A stretch of DNA of 45,789 nucleotides from NCBI GenBank assembly GCA_003667245.1, contig RCNN01000165.1, forward strand, positions 1 to 45,789, in the 5' to 3' direction. How positions within the stretch are numbered: the stretch's first letter is position 1; each line of letters opens with the position of its first letter. The stretch comes from Heterostelium multicystogenum. Taxonomy: Eukaryota > Evosea > Eumycetozoa > Acytosteliales > Acytosteliaceae. This document shows, piece by piece, positions 22,801 to 34,427 of this stretch. Both the position numbers and the translations under genes were made by a program. The notes below the pieces were generated by a model. It did no database searches, was not told the origin of the DNA, and saw only the letters and a list, made by a program, of their open reading frames with translations.

Positions 22801-23684
22801 AGACGGATACTAAAGTCAAAGCGCTCTGGTTGAAGCGTAATCCACTTTTGACTGCAGGTTGCCGTCCTTTAGCAGCAATGCTCGAGAAGAACAGCTACCT
22901 CCAAGTACTTGACGTTTTGAATTGTGGTATTTTAGACGAAGGTGTTGAGATTCTTTTCGAAGCATTGAAACACAATTCCACTCTCAGACACTTGTATATC
23001 GACACCAATGGTCTCTCTGTAAAGTCGGCCACCACCGTTCGTAAGCATTTGGAGACAGGTAACAACAAATTGACCACCATCTACATGTCATGTAACCACC
23101 TTGGAGATGCAGGTGCATCTGAGATTGCCCTCGGTCTGCTTGGCGACAAAACTCTGACTCGTTTAGGATTGAGCTCCAACTGTATCGGACCTGCCGGAAC
23201 CAAGGACCTTGTAGATGCAATTATCAAGCACCCAACTCTACTCGAATTGAATCTCGGCTTCAAGAGAGGAACTTTCCTTCTTGGTTCACTCAACAACATT
23301 CTTGGTGACGAAGGAGCCAATGAAATTGCTAGATTAATTCGTGCCAACACCCAAGTCCGTTCGATTGATTTGACTCACAATAGCATCTCCCAAAAGGGTA
23401 TTACATCGCTTAGAGAAGCCTTGAGAACCAACAGCATACTTACCACCTTGGATCTTATGCAATTCTCCATGGTTCACAACGAAGTTGCAAGAGAGGACAT
23501 CAATGCCATGTTATCATGCAATCGTTTGCTCTGGGGCAAACAACAGTTTGAACAAACCAACAACAACAGCAGCACATCTGCCAATGCCGAAGATCAATGG
23601 ATGACACTAGGTAACAAACTCGCAGAAGAAGTTCATACACCAGAGCACCTCAATGAGATCCTATCTGTCTACAGAACCAAATAA
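19873..23684 (+). CDS. DUF924 + FSH serine hydrolase + TROVE/DUF2828-like + LRR fusion protein
   Basis: join(19873..20718,20791..23684), about 1,245 aa after four frame corrections (near 20640, 20980, 21170, 21710). Residues about 30-235 are a DUF924 helical domain (IYNFWFG, VMFDQFPRNIYRGT, FPHRNFLLGR). Residues about 270-480 are an FSH1-type alpha/beta hydrolase: MKLVLLHSFRQNG, nucleophile GFSQGAA, acid GTADELVDN, base HDGGHFTP. Residues about 590-795 are helical with LPKYGSWRDLSTLVYF and HCYEKYRTMVSKL, recalling TROVE/DUF2828 proteins (weaker call). Residues about 845-1180 are ribonuclease-inhibitor-type leucine-rich repeats (LKRLLLGNNIV-like units, LTRLGLSSNCIG, VRSIDLTHNSIS). The 72 bp intron splits the hydrolase's first strand. 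No gap for a second promoter exists between the parts, so one protein is the simplest reading. Signal peptide absent, so probably cytosolic. Confidence 0.8.
20719..20790 (+). other. Predicted intron in the DUF924/FSH/LRR gene
   Basis: GTAAAT..CTACAG, 72 bp. Removal joins LVLLHS to FRQNG, the expected first strand and loop of FSH hydrolases. Confidence 0.8.
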
Positions 23685-24112
23685 AACAAACAACCTCAAA
23701 TAAACATATCATCTAATCTTTATAAAATCACAAGAATCTACATAATAATATTATTGCTTATTGATTTGTTTTGATAGATATCTATATTGATGATCATCTA
23801 TTCTTCGTGGAATTCAACAGAATACAACAAACTAGCTGAAGTTGCAACTTCAACTTGCTTGCTTTTAATTTTTTTTTAAAGTTTCCCAACTAAATTTAAT
23901 CGGATTCTCAAAACAAGTTGAGCTTTAATAGTTAACAACTACTCTACTCTACTTTACTACCTACGAATACTAACTAGTTAGCATTATAGCATTATAACTA
24001 CTAACTTACTACTATTATTATTATTAGTATTATTATTATAAGAAGAGGGTGAATAAATTAGATTTTTATTTCATTGAACTTAGTCATTATAATAATAGAT
24101 ATTTCAATAGTG
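23685..24112. other. Intergenic
   Basis: AT-rich spacer with ATT/TTA triplet runs near 24010-24040. Holds the exportin-5 promoter; no other feature seen. Confidence 0.55.
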
Positions 24113-27100
24113 ATGGATGATATCGGTAATGTTGTCAATCAAGTGACACTTGCTTTAGAGGCACTTCATAACCCATCGTCTAGTGTACAGGTTCTTAAAC
24201 AATCACAGGACTTTCTAGAGGAGGTGAAGCATCGTCCCAATGCCTATAGCTATGCGCTAGTCATACTCCAACACCCAAATGAAATCGTCAGACACTATGG
24301 TCTACACATCATCGAAAATCTTGTCAAGAATCAATGGGTCAATGCATCTGATACCGAGAAGCAGTCAGTAAAGAATGAAATACTTGGATTTATATCAAAG
24401 GGTATTTATTATTAACAGTTGTTACTATCAGTCAGTGTACTAATCATATACTTTCGTTCGTCAGTCCAACCTAATGAACAAAAATTTATCAAAGAGAAAA
24501 TGGTCACAGTTGTTGTAGAGATTATAAAGAGAGACTGGCCTCAAAGATGGGCAAACTTGTTGGACTCGTTGGTGCAAATTTCAAAATCTGGGTGAAACAC
24601 AAGCAGAGATTGTGCTGTTGACACTCGGACAGCTTCCACATGAAATCATTTTCGACTCAACTTCAAACAATATGGTCGGACTGAGCGAGCAGCGCAAGAA
24701 GGATCTGATGGCCGGCATCAATCATGCCATCACATCATTGTTTGCATTCTTTTACAATGTGCTTGAAACACGTTACAAACGATACACTGAGAATGCTACA
24801 GACAAAATCAACATCAATGTCCTTTCAACTCTCTTGTCGACGCTCATTGCATACATCGAATGGGTGCCGATCGAGTTGATTCTACAGCACAAATTGGATT
24901 TTATTTTCTGTCAGTTGTTGCGTGAAGTCCCCTTCCGTATGAAGGCGATCGATGCACTGCTCTTGTTTTTGTCACGTCGTGGAAGACCGGAGGAGCGCGC
25001 CAACTTCCTCAATATGTTTAACATGCTCGACCGTGTCACAGACGCCATGTCGGTTACCACACCCAACCACGAGGTTGACTATACATTCCACAAACGTGTC
25101 GCACAAACCCTCACCATTCTGGGAACCAATCATCTCGATCAGACAACTAAAGATAAACTACCTGCCAACTACCATGCCTACCTGCAGCTCATGATGCAGA
25201 TGGTGTCACATCCCTCTATTCTTCTCACCAGCTTGTCACTCCCCTTCTGGTCAAGCTTCTTCAAATCACAGGAGACCCTCGATCAAATGCAATTTCTCGA
25301 AGCTCTAATGACAGAGCTTTTGAAAATTTCGCTCACAAAGATTCTCAAGGTGGGAGACCCGAAGCGTGGAGATGAGACTGCACAATCAAAGTACTCTACC
25401 ATTGACTTTGGAACCACCAATGAGTGGGCTCAATTTTACTCAACTGTCAGAAACAAATTCATGGAGATTGTCAAGCAAATTACCACCATTAAGCCAGTGT
25501 TGGCATTCAGTTTTGCCATCAGCAAGGTCCATGAGATCATCCCAAATCTCCAAGCAGCCACCTCACCCATCACACATGAACAAACTCTACTTCTAGAGTC
25601 GATTTCCTACTTTTTAGAACAAGTGATCCTTCATTTGCCACCCAACTTTTTTGATGTTTCCTCACCATACCAACAATCGATTAAAGATACCGAATCAATT
25701 TTAAAGCTATTGCTAGAAATCAATTTTTCAGTAAGTTATACATACATACTCCAAGCAAAGGTTCAAATCAACTTACTCTATCTTTTATGTTTCCTTAGGA
25801 TCCAAACGCAACTTCATTCCAAATGGACTGTATTAAACCATTCATACCATATTATAATAGTCACCCAACATCCATCCAATATTTATTAACAAAAATAGTT
25901 CCAATGATACCATTCATTTCAGCTGGCGAGCAAGAAGGAGGACGTCTATCAAATAATACTTTACATTGCCGTCGTAGAATCATATCTTGTCTTTCGACTT
26001 TGGCCTCTAGCATGCCAGACAAGATGCTCCCCTTCCTCCCACAACTCTATGCCTCGGTTCAGCAGTTGTTCAGCAAAAACTATGTAAATGAAACCGAACG
26101 TGTAATGCTCTACTACCTGTTGATCGTTTTGAATAACAACGTATCAAACTTCCAACAAAGCTCTGAATTTTTAAATGAGATTATGACTCCAATCATCCAG
26201 ATTTGGACTTCTCCAGATATCACTCAAGCCATCCAGTCCCCAGAGATGTTTATCAGTTACCTAGGATTGGACACAAATGGCACACATCCAGGAGAGGAAA
26301 TTGTTTCACGAAGAAAGAAGCTACAATTTGCCATCTCTGCTCTCCAAACAATATGGAAGAAATCAATGTTGCCCCCTAACACCAATGAAGATAGTGGTTT
26401 CATTCCATTCATTGCCAACGGAATTAGCTACTCTTCCAAGTGGCCAATTTCTAATTTTTCCAAACAAGTCCTACCCAATGTAGTTGCCATGGCAAGAACC
26501 ATTCATGCACTTTGGAATCCAGCTGTCATGTCCAAAGTTTCAGCAGACTACTCTGCCATTTTCAAATTAGATGAAGCAATCACTGCTCCACTTTTGGGTC
26601 AAGAGTACCATAAGGTAAACAACAGCGAATCGGAAAATATTAAATTTGTTCGAAATCTACTCGATACAATTAGAGACTCATGGTAAATATCTTGTATGAA
26701 ACAATCTATAAGCATGTGAACTAACCTCACTCATCTCGTTTCTAGTTACGAAATCATTGGACATGGATTTACACATGCGGATGAATTATTCTCCCTACCT
26801 AATCTAAAAGACATACTGATTGATTCTGTGTTCTCTTCGTTGGACTTTTGCGAGAATCGTCATTTCAAATTGCTGATCAGACATGTCCTTATGTTCTTTG
26901 TCAAAAATTGCCCAACTAAACTTCAACCACTGTATTTCGAATGCTTTTTACCAACTATATTTTCTATTCTATTTAATCGTATCAAAGCAGGATGGGAAGT
27001 AATCAACACTCGTTCTCAAAAGTAAGTTTACAATTGTCCATAGGTGCTTATAAATTCGTCCAGGAACTAATTTGGTTATTTTTATATAGGGAAAATAGAT

Positions 27101-27746
27101 CTGAAGATTCAGAACAAAGCGAAATAATTGACGATAAGATCTTGAGAGATTTAACTTTGGAATACACATTTTGGGTCAAGGATTGTTTATGTCCAGTGAT
27201 TATGGACAATCTCGAAATCATTACACCTCTTGTGTATGGATTGAGTGCTTGTTTGATGAGCAACGACCATGCCGTCATAGGAAAGGCAACACCCACAATT
27301 GTACAATTGACTGAGCTCAAAGCGAATGACATTACATGCCACTCCCTGTTTGGAAATGATCTTTTTAGGAATCACACTCAGTCTCATGAAAAATGCAAAG
27401 GTGCCCGATTTCAACAATGACTACATCTCCATCATCCGTGCCATCTATGTCTCACTCAACGAGCGCACCGACTATCCCAACAAGCAACTAACTACACTTC
27501 TCAACATCGACAAGAAAGCACTAAGCGTGCTCCAACAAAATATAAAATCAGCCAAGAGTGAAAAACAACAGAGAAACGTCATTAAGAAGCTCCTTGAAGA
27601 TGCCAACATCCAAAACTCGAAGCAAAAGAAACAGACGATCTTGGACCTGCCCGAAAAAGCTCTTTGTCAGCAAGATGATAGCCAACAACGAAAACCAATA
27701 CTTTACCGACGACCTTACAGGTCTTTTCTCCGACCGACAAAAGTGA
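24113..27746 (+). CDS. xpo5: Exportin-5 (importin-beta family nuclear export receptor)
   Basis: join(24113..24401,24465..25730,25799..26682,26746..27021,27090..27746), about 1,123 aa, near the usual 1,200. The N-terminal CRM1/importin-beta region has VRHYGLHIIENLVKNQW and VVVEIIKRDWPQRW, then GETQAEIVLLTLGQLP, YIEWVPIELI, FLSRRGRPEERANF, and near the C-terminal third EIMTPIIQIWTSPDIT and FISYLGLD. These follow human exportin-5 in order. Exportin-5 carries structured RNAs (tRNA, pre-miRNA-like hairpins) out of the nucleus with Ran-GTP. Introns are 63, 68, 63 and 68 bp. Frame breaks lie in GGG near 24592 (SG/ETQAE), near 27345 (ANDI/LEMIFLGI) and in AAAAA near 27653 (LPEK/LFVSKM); each is a one-base change. 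Confidence 0.92.
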
Positions 27747-27911
27747 CCGCCTCATTCCTCATGAGGTAAATCTACAAAAAACAAAGCCAACCCCCCCTCA
27801 TTCCTGCAAAAGCAAATAAACAAATTCAAAAAATTGTCATGTTTGTTTTTTCAACGGATATATTTTTTATTCATAGATTTCAAACTAAGATAGCTATAAA
27901 TATATAATATC

Positions 27912-27934
27912 TATTATTATTATTATTATTATTA
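27912..27934. repeat. (ATT)n microsatellite
   Basis: Seven or more ATT units just upstream of the SWIM-finger gene start. Confidence 0.85.
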
Positions 27935-27978
27935 TGAGATAGGGTGTAGTTGATGATTCGAGTCTACTTGATCAAACG

Positions 27979-30253
27979 ATGACAGTATTCAATGATAATA
28001 TTAAATGTCTATTAGAACAAATTACACAGCAATATGAATACCTATCGAATCTAGCACATCTGGATTTGGTAGGTGACATCTTCCCAACCATTAGAAACTA
28101 TTTGGTCCTCAATCTAGATGTACAGAGAGAATTGTTGATTACCCTACACTTTCCCGACGATACTATGCTACAAAATCACCAAAAACAACAGAAATATGCA
28201 ACTGCTTTTGACAACTCCTGGATTGTTTAAACCAAACAACAGTAACAACAGTAACAATCATTCTTTAAATAATAGCACCAATAACAATAGTAACAATAAC
28301 AACAGTAATAACAGTAGCTTTAGAAGTTTTAGTGTACCTGTATTATCTTATTCTAACAACAATATTAGTAATCATCATCAACCAGCAACTACACCAACGA
28401 CAACAACCACAACAACAACAACTACTACAACACCCTCAAACCATTCACTTAATAACAATATTCTAGTAAGAAATCAAAGTAATATTAGTAATGTCAGTAA
28501 TACAAGCAATGTTAGTCATACAAGCAATGTCAGCAATGTCTCTGGAATGAGTACAATGAATCTGAGTTCTTCCAATTCATCAATTGGTAGTGGTAGCATC
28601 GATTTGAGTGGTGGAAGTGACACCATTACCAACACAATCCCTGTTAATTTCGACCCGGAGGAATTCTTGGACTCATCTCCAAGTAGTAGTCCAATGCCTC
28701 CACTGACTCTCAAACCAAAAGGATCAACCAAAAAGAAAGCAGTGTCTAAAATGAAATCCGAACACAATGTCGACACCAAAAGAGAACTGTCAGAGCCACC
28801 TCCACCACGAGAAGAAAGAGGACCGCCCACCAGAGGGATACATTGACTGTGTCAACGAGGAGCATTATGAGTGGTGCAAGACCGATTACAGACTACCAGA
28901 GTCAGAGTTTTACAATAAACAAAAGAAATGCAAGCGATGCTATACCAAACGACAAAAGCTGCGAACTGAAGCGCTAAAGGACTCAAATGAAGACCACTCT
29001 GACCATGATGGCAACAACAAAAACAATAACAAAGCACCTTCAAGTCAACCCAATATATCAGCATCATCATCACAAACTCAATCCAATACTTCCCATACAC
29101 ATTCATATCCAGTTACACCCAACAAGATTAAGAAAAGGTCTCATACCGATTTACCTCTTAGCACACCACTTACCTTGCCAGATCTCAATAAAGTGACAGA
29201 AGGGAATGTATTTGATATGGTTAACTTTACACCTTCAAACATACATACAGACGATCTAAATATCTCAAGAAAGAAAAAATTTCAAGAGAAACCAACTACT
29301 GTATGCATACAATATATATAATCCAAGTAACATTCATGCACGCAAATATATTAACAAAGGTTGATTAGATACAATTAACAAAGATTCAAAGAGCAAGAGA
29401 AGGTTTTCAGGTACTTTGCAGAGAACCCACCAACTATTTGGAACCATATAGAAGATATAAGATTTCATAGTGCTTTCTACTAATAACTATATTGTAACTG
29501 TAAGTTAGTATAAATCAATCAATAAGTAATGCATTGGTAATTAATAATAATAATAATAATCTTATTATACTGTTATTTGTTTAACTAAAGATTGCACAGG
29601 TTCCCTCATGTCAATGTCCAGACTTTCAAAGAAATCTTGAATATTGTAAACACATAGCATTCATACTTTTGGACCAATGTGAATGTCCATCGGATTCTTA
29701 CATGCTATATCAAAAAGCATTTACGATACCTGAGTTGAAGGTTTTATTAATGTCACCGGTAAGTCTATTGATTTCGATAAACTATCAGTATACATTGTTG
29801 TTACTTACATTAGAATGATAGAAAAATATGGCTGAACAATTACCAAATGTCAACAATGTACCTGAAGGAACATTTGGAGAATACAAAGAATTCCAAGGTG
29901 CCATTCTCACTCCTAAAAAGTCAGCAAAGAAATCCAAGTCTCTCATTGAAACAACGCCTTCACAAACACCACTATCTTCACAAGTTGAGCCAAATATGAC
30001 ACCAGACTTGAGACGTCAGAAGGTTTACGCCGAAATGCAATCCAAATATTTGGATTCAATAGAAAAAGCCAAAAAAGACATACCACTTGAAACTAACTCT
30101 AAGCAAGAGTCCAAACCTATTGATAAAAACCCTCCTATAGTCATCGATATTAATCATTCTCCAGGTGATGTTAAACCTTTTACATCCATCTCTAAAATTA
30201 CATCTCCCTCTGTAAAGAATATATATGGTAAATACTTGATTGATATTTACTAA
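27979..30253 (+). CDS. SWIM zinc-finger protein with Asn/Thr-rich region and extra Cys cluster
   Basis: join(27979..29300,29369..29499,29600..29758,29822..30253) with frame breaks near 28190, 28810 and 29463. The N-terminal 75 residues are helical and unrecognised. Then comes a long Asn/Ser/Thr-rich region (28217-28620) of a kind common in dictyostelids, a PPPP acidic patch, and a Cys cluster IDCVNEEHYEWCK ... KKCKRCYTKRQ that looks zinc-binding. The fourth part (29600-29758) begins VPSCQCPDFQRNLEYCKHIAF, a CxCx9CxH SWIM finger, led into by NNYIVT as is usual in SWIM domains. SWIM fingers bind DNA or protein and occur in MULE transposases, ZSWIM ubiquitin-ligase adaptors and bacterial SWI/SNF proteins. 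No transposase core was seen, so it is not simply a transposon. The start is uncertain; an upstream exon is possible. Confidence 0.65.
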
Positions 30254-30307
30254 AGTAGGAACCACGATAATTAATATCAAATTTTATTTAGTACATCTAG
30301 AAGAAGA

Positions 30308-32054
30308 TTAAACTGTATAGAAATAGTGTTGTACCAAGAAACCAGTGACACCTGCTGCCGTTATGACGATTGGAGCTTTCAAGTTGAACAGACCAACCAT
30401 TCCAATTACTAGGATGCTAATTATTGAGAATTCATATGTATATATTCCCACAACCCATAATGATACTACTGATACTAAGCTCAGTGCAATGGTGGCTGTT
30501 TTGATGCAATCCTAAATGATTAAAATCAACAGATTGTTAGTTTTTAGCACCTTCATCCTAATACAAAAACATACCAAAACGGATGAAATAAATAAAGATG
30601 ACTGTATTTTGTCCCAATATCTAAAGAATGAAATATTTAATAGTACACTTGGCGCCATCAGACATGCCCAAAGTAGTAATCCAATTTGAATATTGAAGGA
30701 ACAAGCGCCTGCAAATGCTGTGAAATTAATTATTGATCCAGGAAGCACCTGTGCAATTGTGAAACCTTTGAAGAACTCCTCCGTTCTAACATATTGACCT
30801 ATCGATGTAAATGCCAATGGTATTGCAAAGTAACCACCACCTCCAATCATTACCGATCCAATGATAAAAGAATGTTTTGGCTAAATTTTGCAAACAATGA
30901 ATGTTGAAAAACTATACTGCAAATATGGACAGTGAACAAAATGAGTAGATAAATTGAGAAGGAAATTGCTGCTTGGTATTTAGACACTCCACATCCATTC
31001 TTAATAGAAATATAGTTATTATATTGATTGGTATTAGTTTCATTTTCATCATTATTTTGCTGCTGAACATTGGAATATTTCAATCTAGTTGTTATACTAA
31101 GTAGTAGCAAATGAACTGATATTAAAAACAATGAAAATAATAATACCATTATTAAAATGAATAACCAATTTTTATAATACAAAGAAATTGAACCAACTAA
31201 ATTGATGCAAATGTTAATAAAAATCTTAATATTAAGAAATTAAATGAATGGATTCTTACCAAAAAGAAATGTTAACTTTGTATAGTATGTTTTTAATACT
31301 ATTGGTATACAGTTGTTAGACTTCAACATATCTATGACTGATAACATTAAGAATCCAACACCAGCAGATGAGAATCCACTTTCTATTCCTTTAATCCAAT
31401 GTGGAATGTTGGTATCTCGTAGGTTGAAGGATATATAACCCAAAAGAAGCATTACGATCAATCCTATCAAATTAAATAAAAACCAAATCGAGATTGCTTT
31501 TTTAAACTTTAAATACATGAGAGATACTATCAAAAGATACTTTTTCTTGAATTAATATATAAATTGATTAAAATAATACCAATATTATTATTTACACTTG
31601 ATGATCGAAATCCAAATTGTATTGGGATATTTTGTAAAGTATCTAATTTTCCAATTCTCTTTCCTAATATTTTTTGTATTTTGGCAATCTGAGTGCTGTC
31701 ATTACCAAAAACAAACATAAGTTCCAGTAGGTCTCTATATGATAAAGTAGGATTGAATTGTTGTATTTTTTCTTCATATAATTCTGAATCCTTTTGATGG
31801 ATTGAATTACTTTCGTTAAAAGTACTAGTATTTTGATTCAAACTACTATTACTTTTTAAAAATGGGGAAATTCTATGTTGACTTATTATTCCATGACTAA
31901 GGCTATTTCCTGTGCTTCCTATGATACCAACATTTCTAGTAGGTAAATTTAAATTCAAATCTAAATCTTCTTTCTCTATAGAATTACTATTATTATTTCC
32001 ATTTTTTTTTAACTTTATGATTTTATTTATTTCTTCTATTTCATTACTGATCAT
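30308..32054 (-). CDS. CHR (chromate ion transporter) family membrane protein
   Basis: complement(join(30308..30511,30575..31196,31260..31545,31596..32054)), about 523 aa. The N-terminal 120 residues are Asn/Ser-rich and probably cytosolic. The second half carries the CHR signature: SVMIGGGGYFAIPLAF, then RTEEFFKGFTIAQVLPGS with INFTAFAG, then LLLWACLMAPSVLLNISF, ending in several spans (ALSLVSVVSLWVVGIY, FSIISILVIGMVGLF). The first half keeps the fold (IWFLFNLIGLIVMLLLGYIS, HWIKGIESGFSSAGVGFLML) but the usual FGGP and LPGP motifs are not visible. One base is missing near 30880 (FS/PKHSF), or a 37 bp intron lies there, shorter than I would expect. CHR proteins export chromate in bacteria and fungi; the natural substrate here is unknown. 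Confidence 0.8.
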
Positions 32055-32402
32055 AATTTATAAAAAATAAACATTCAAAATATAATAGAATATATTTGTA
32101 GTTTAAAAATAAATATTATTATTAATTTAGAACTAACTTTAGAAATTTTAATAAATATATTCCACTCTTTTTAATTTATCCCAAACAAAAAGAGATAAAA
32201 TATTGAAATTATTTATTTATCTTAAAATTTTGTAAATCTATATGTCCAACACACAATATCATACCTGACCCACCACACCCTTTTACGAAATAAGATTAAT
32301 CTGCTTTGAATTTACCACCACCTATTGGGTGACACTTTAAATTATTATATACAAATTATATTTTTTTTAATAGTAGTATGCTGTTTTTGTTTGGAACAGC
32401 AA
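32055..32402. other. Intergenic; promoter of the CHR gene
   Basis: AT-rich except for a C/A-rich block at 32263-32280 and a second at 32309-32334. See the candidate G-box entry. Confidence 0.5.
32266..32280 (-). promoter_or_regulatory. G-box-like element (candidate) upstream of the CHR gene
   Basis: On the minus strand reads GGGTGTGGTGGGTCA, about 210-225 bp upstream of the CHR start. Similar to the G/T-rich sites bound by GBF in dictyostelid developmental promoters. Resemblance only. Confidence 0.35.
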
Positions 32403-33715
32403 TTAAAACAATGAGAAGCAACATCTATTCCTCTGGTTCTTGATCGGATTGTTCCTGGTTTGGGTGGATGGCTGTAGTTGTGGTGCAGGGCTGACATTCT
32501 CTATTTTATCTAATCTTTGTGCTATCTTTGGCTGTGGTGTTAAGGTTGGTGTAGTTTGTTTTGGTGTAGATGCACCGTTGTTATTGGGAGTTGTAATTGT
32601 TGGTGAAGGATTCTGAACAGAGTTTCTTCTGGAGTCTGGTTTTTGGCTGATAGGACTGCTTTCTGCGCCACCGACAGGGATGGGAGTGATTGTCACACCA
32701 GTGTTGTTGTTGGCTTCTAGAGGTGAGTTTGAATTTGATACTTTTCTAAAATGTCCTTTAGGTGTAAGATCAACAGAGTTTGAACGTGATCTCGATTGTG
32801 GAGTATTGCTCTGTGAAGCCGGTGCATTCTTTGATATTTCATATTGTTTAGTAAGTGTCTCATAAACAGTCTCTCTTTTCTCATTGAACTTTGTGTAAAC
32901 ATACTACAATAAAGCATTAGTAATTCATACTACTTTCAAAATCTAATTTCCAGATTTCTACTTACTTTCTCTGTCTTGGTGTCAATTTGAATGGAATTCT
33001 TGCTCTTTGCTGGCATTGATATTTGGATAACGTCCTTAAGTTTAATTCTTGTCTTCTGGTGTCCAGATGTGATCGCAGAGTAGAAACAAACAAAATTCTG
33101 TGAGAGATACATCTTTCCAAAGTGATTGAATGCTCCTTTCTGGGCGCACCTGTATGATTTGAGTAGTGTCTCAGTCTCGGGAAGATTAAAGTGCTTGACA
33201 TGTGGTGCTGTAAAGTGGTTTCCACTTGCTGTTAGTGCGTTGTGGTCGTTGCTATCGATGCTGAAACTAAGTCTTGAGCTAGCTTGATTTCCGCTGGCCT
33301 CCCACTGACCCTCGATCAAGAGGTATGCCGACTCTGATTCTTTGAAGTAGAGCGGCACAGTCTTTCCGTTTCTCTTGACCAACTTTACGATTTGCTTGGA
33401 CTTGTCGTGCTCGATATCCAGAACATCACTGAATGCAATTATCTTCTTCTTCTCTGACATCTTGACAACCAGCTTCGATACGAAGCACAGATGTGACTCT
33501 GTAACATAGAGTTTTCCAGAGCGACTTTTGTAAGAGCACTTCATCGTAGTGATGGCAACCTCTGATGGATCAAGATTGAACTTCTTATGCAATTTATCAT
33601 TCTCAATCGATGTTTGCTTCTCTTTATCGACTGAAATATTTCTCTGATGTCCTTTAGACTTTCCTTTTTTTGATCCAGTACTTGATGTACTGCTTACACT
33701 TTTAGTATCACTCAT
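32403..33715 (-). CDS. Protein with two GRAM domains and a C-terminal CC motif
   Basis: complement(join(32403..32903,32966..33715)), 416 aa, intact, one 62 bp intron. After a Ser/Lys-rich start comes GRAM 1 (residues about 45-135: KFNLDPSEVAITTMKCSY, GKLYVTESHLCFVSKL, IIAFSDVLDIEHD) and GRAM 2 (residues about 170-275: HFNLPETETLLKSYRCAQ, GKMYLSQNFVCFYS, RIKLKDVIQISMP, joined across the intron to YVYTKFNEKRETVY). The tail is Pro/Thr/Asn-rich and ends NRCCFSLF. GRAM domains are PH-like lipid-binding folds of membrane-contact and trafficking proteins. The terminal Cys pair could be palmitoylated and add membrane attachment; this is an inference. No catalytic domain is present, unlike TBC-, VASt- or glycosyltransferase-linked GRAM proteins. 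Confidence 0.88.
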
Positions 33716-34427
33716 CTTATTATATCTTTCTACTAATGTATTTATTAAAGTATATATCTAGATTATTAGATTAATAAATTTATTAATGAAATGATTGATT
33801 TGATTGAATTGGAATATTTGCTTAGGGATGGATGCTGCTCATTTGTATAAATGTTTGTGTTGCATTAATTTAATTTTAAAAAAATTCGTTGATTAATTTT
33901 TAAAATTGAAATAGTAAACCAGGAAATGTAAAAAAACCGTCGAACTATTATGTATTGGATGAATGCATCATTTGTTCTCAATATGTTGATAAATTAATTC
34001 CATACTTGATATTCTTAAAAATTAATTCTAGAGATCATAATGATTTCATAGAATTTATTTAAAATAAGGAAAACTCACACTTCATTAAGATCTTATTATT
34101 AATTAGTAAAGTAATATAAATATAATTACTAATTACTTATATTTAATAATGATTTTTCTTTTATTAATTTAAGTATTTTCCTTACTGAATGGAAACCCAA
34201 ACCATTAATTTGATATTCTTATTATTATTCTCTTTTATAACTTCATTTAAATTCCTATGTACTAAAAATAAATTAGTGTTTTTAATCAATTTCTAAATGA
34301 TGGATGTTTTGTTTTTGTTTTTTTGATTTTTGATGAAGGGATATTTTTCTCTTTAAATAAACCTTTCCATGATCAAGTTTGTTTTTGGTTATTATTTTCA
34401 ATATACCTGTATCATCTGTATAAAATT
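33716..34427. other. Intergenic, divergent promoter region
   Basis: About 700 bp, very AT-rich, between divergent GRAM and coiled-coil genes. Nothing else seen. Confidence 0.6.

Noticed and set aside
30850..30916. 37 bp intron in the CHR gene
   Set aside because: Shorter than every other intron here and out of phase; a missing base near 30880 explains the reading better.
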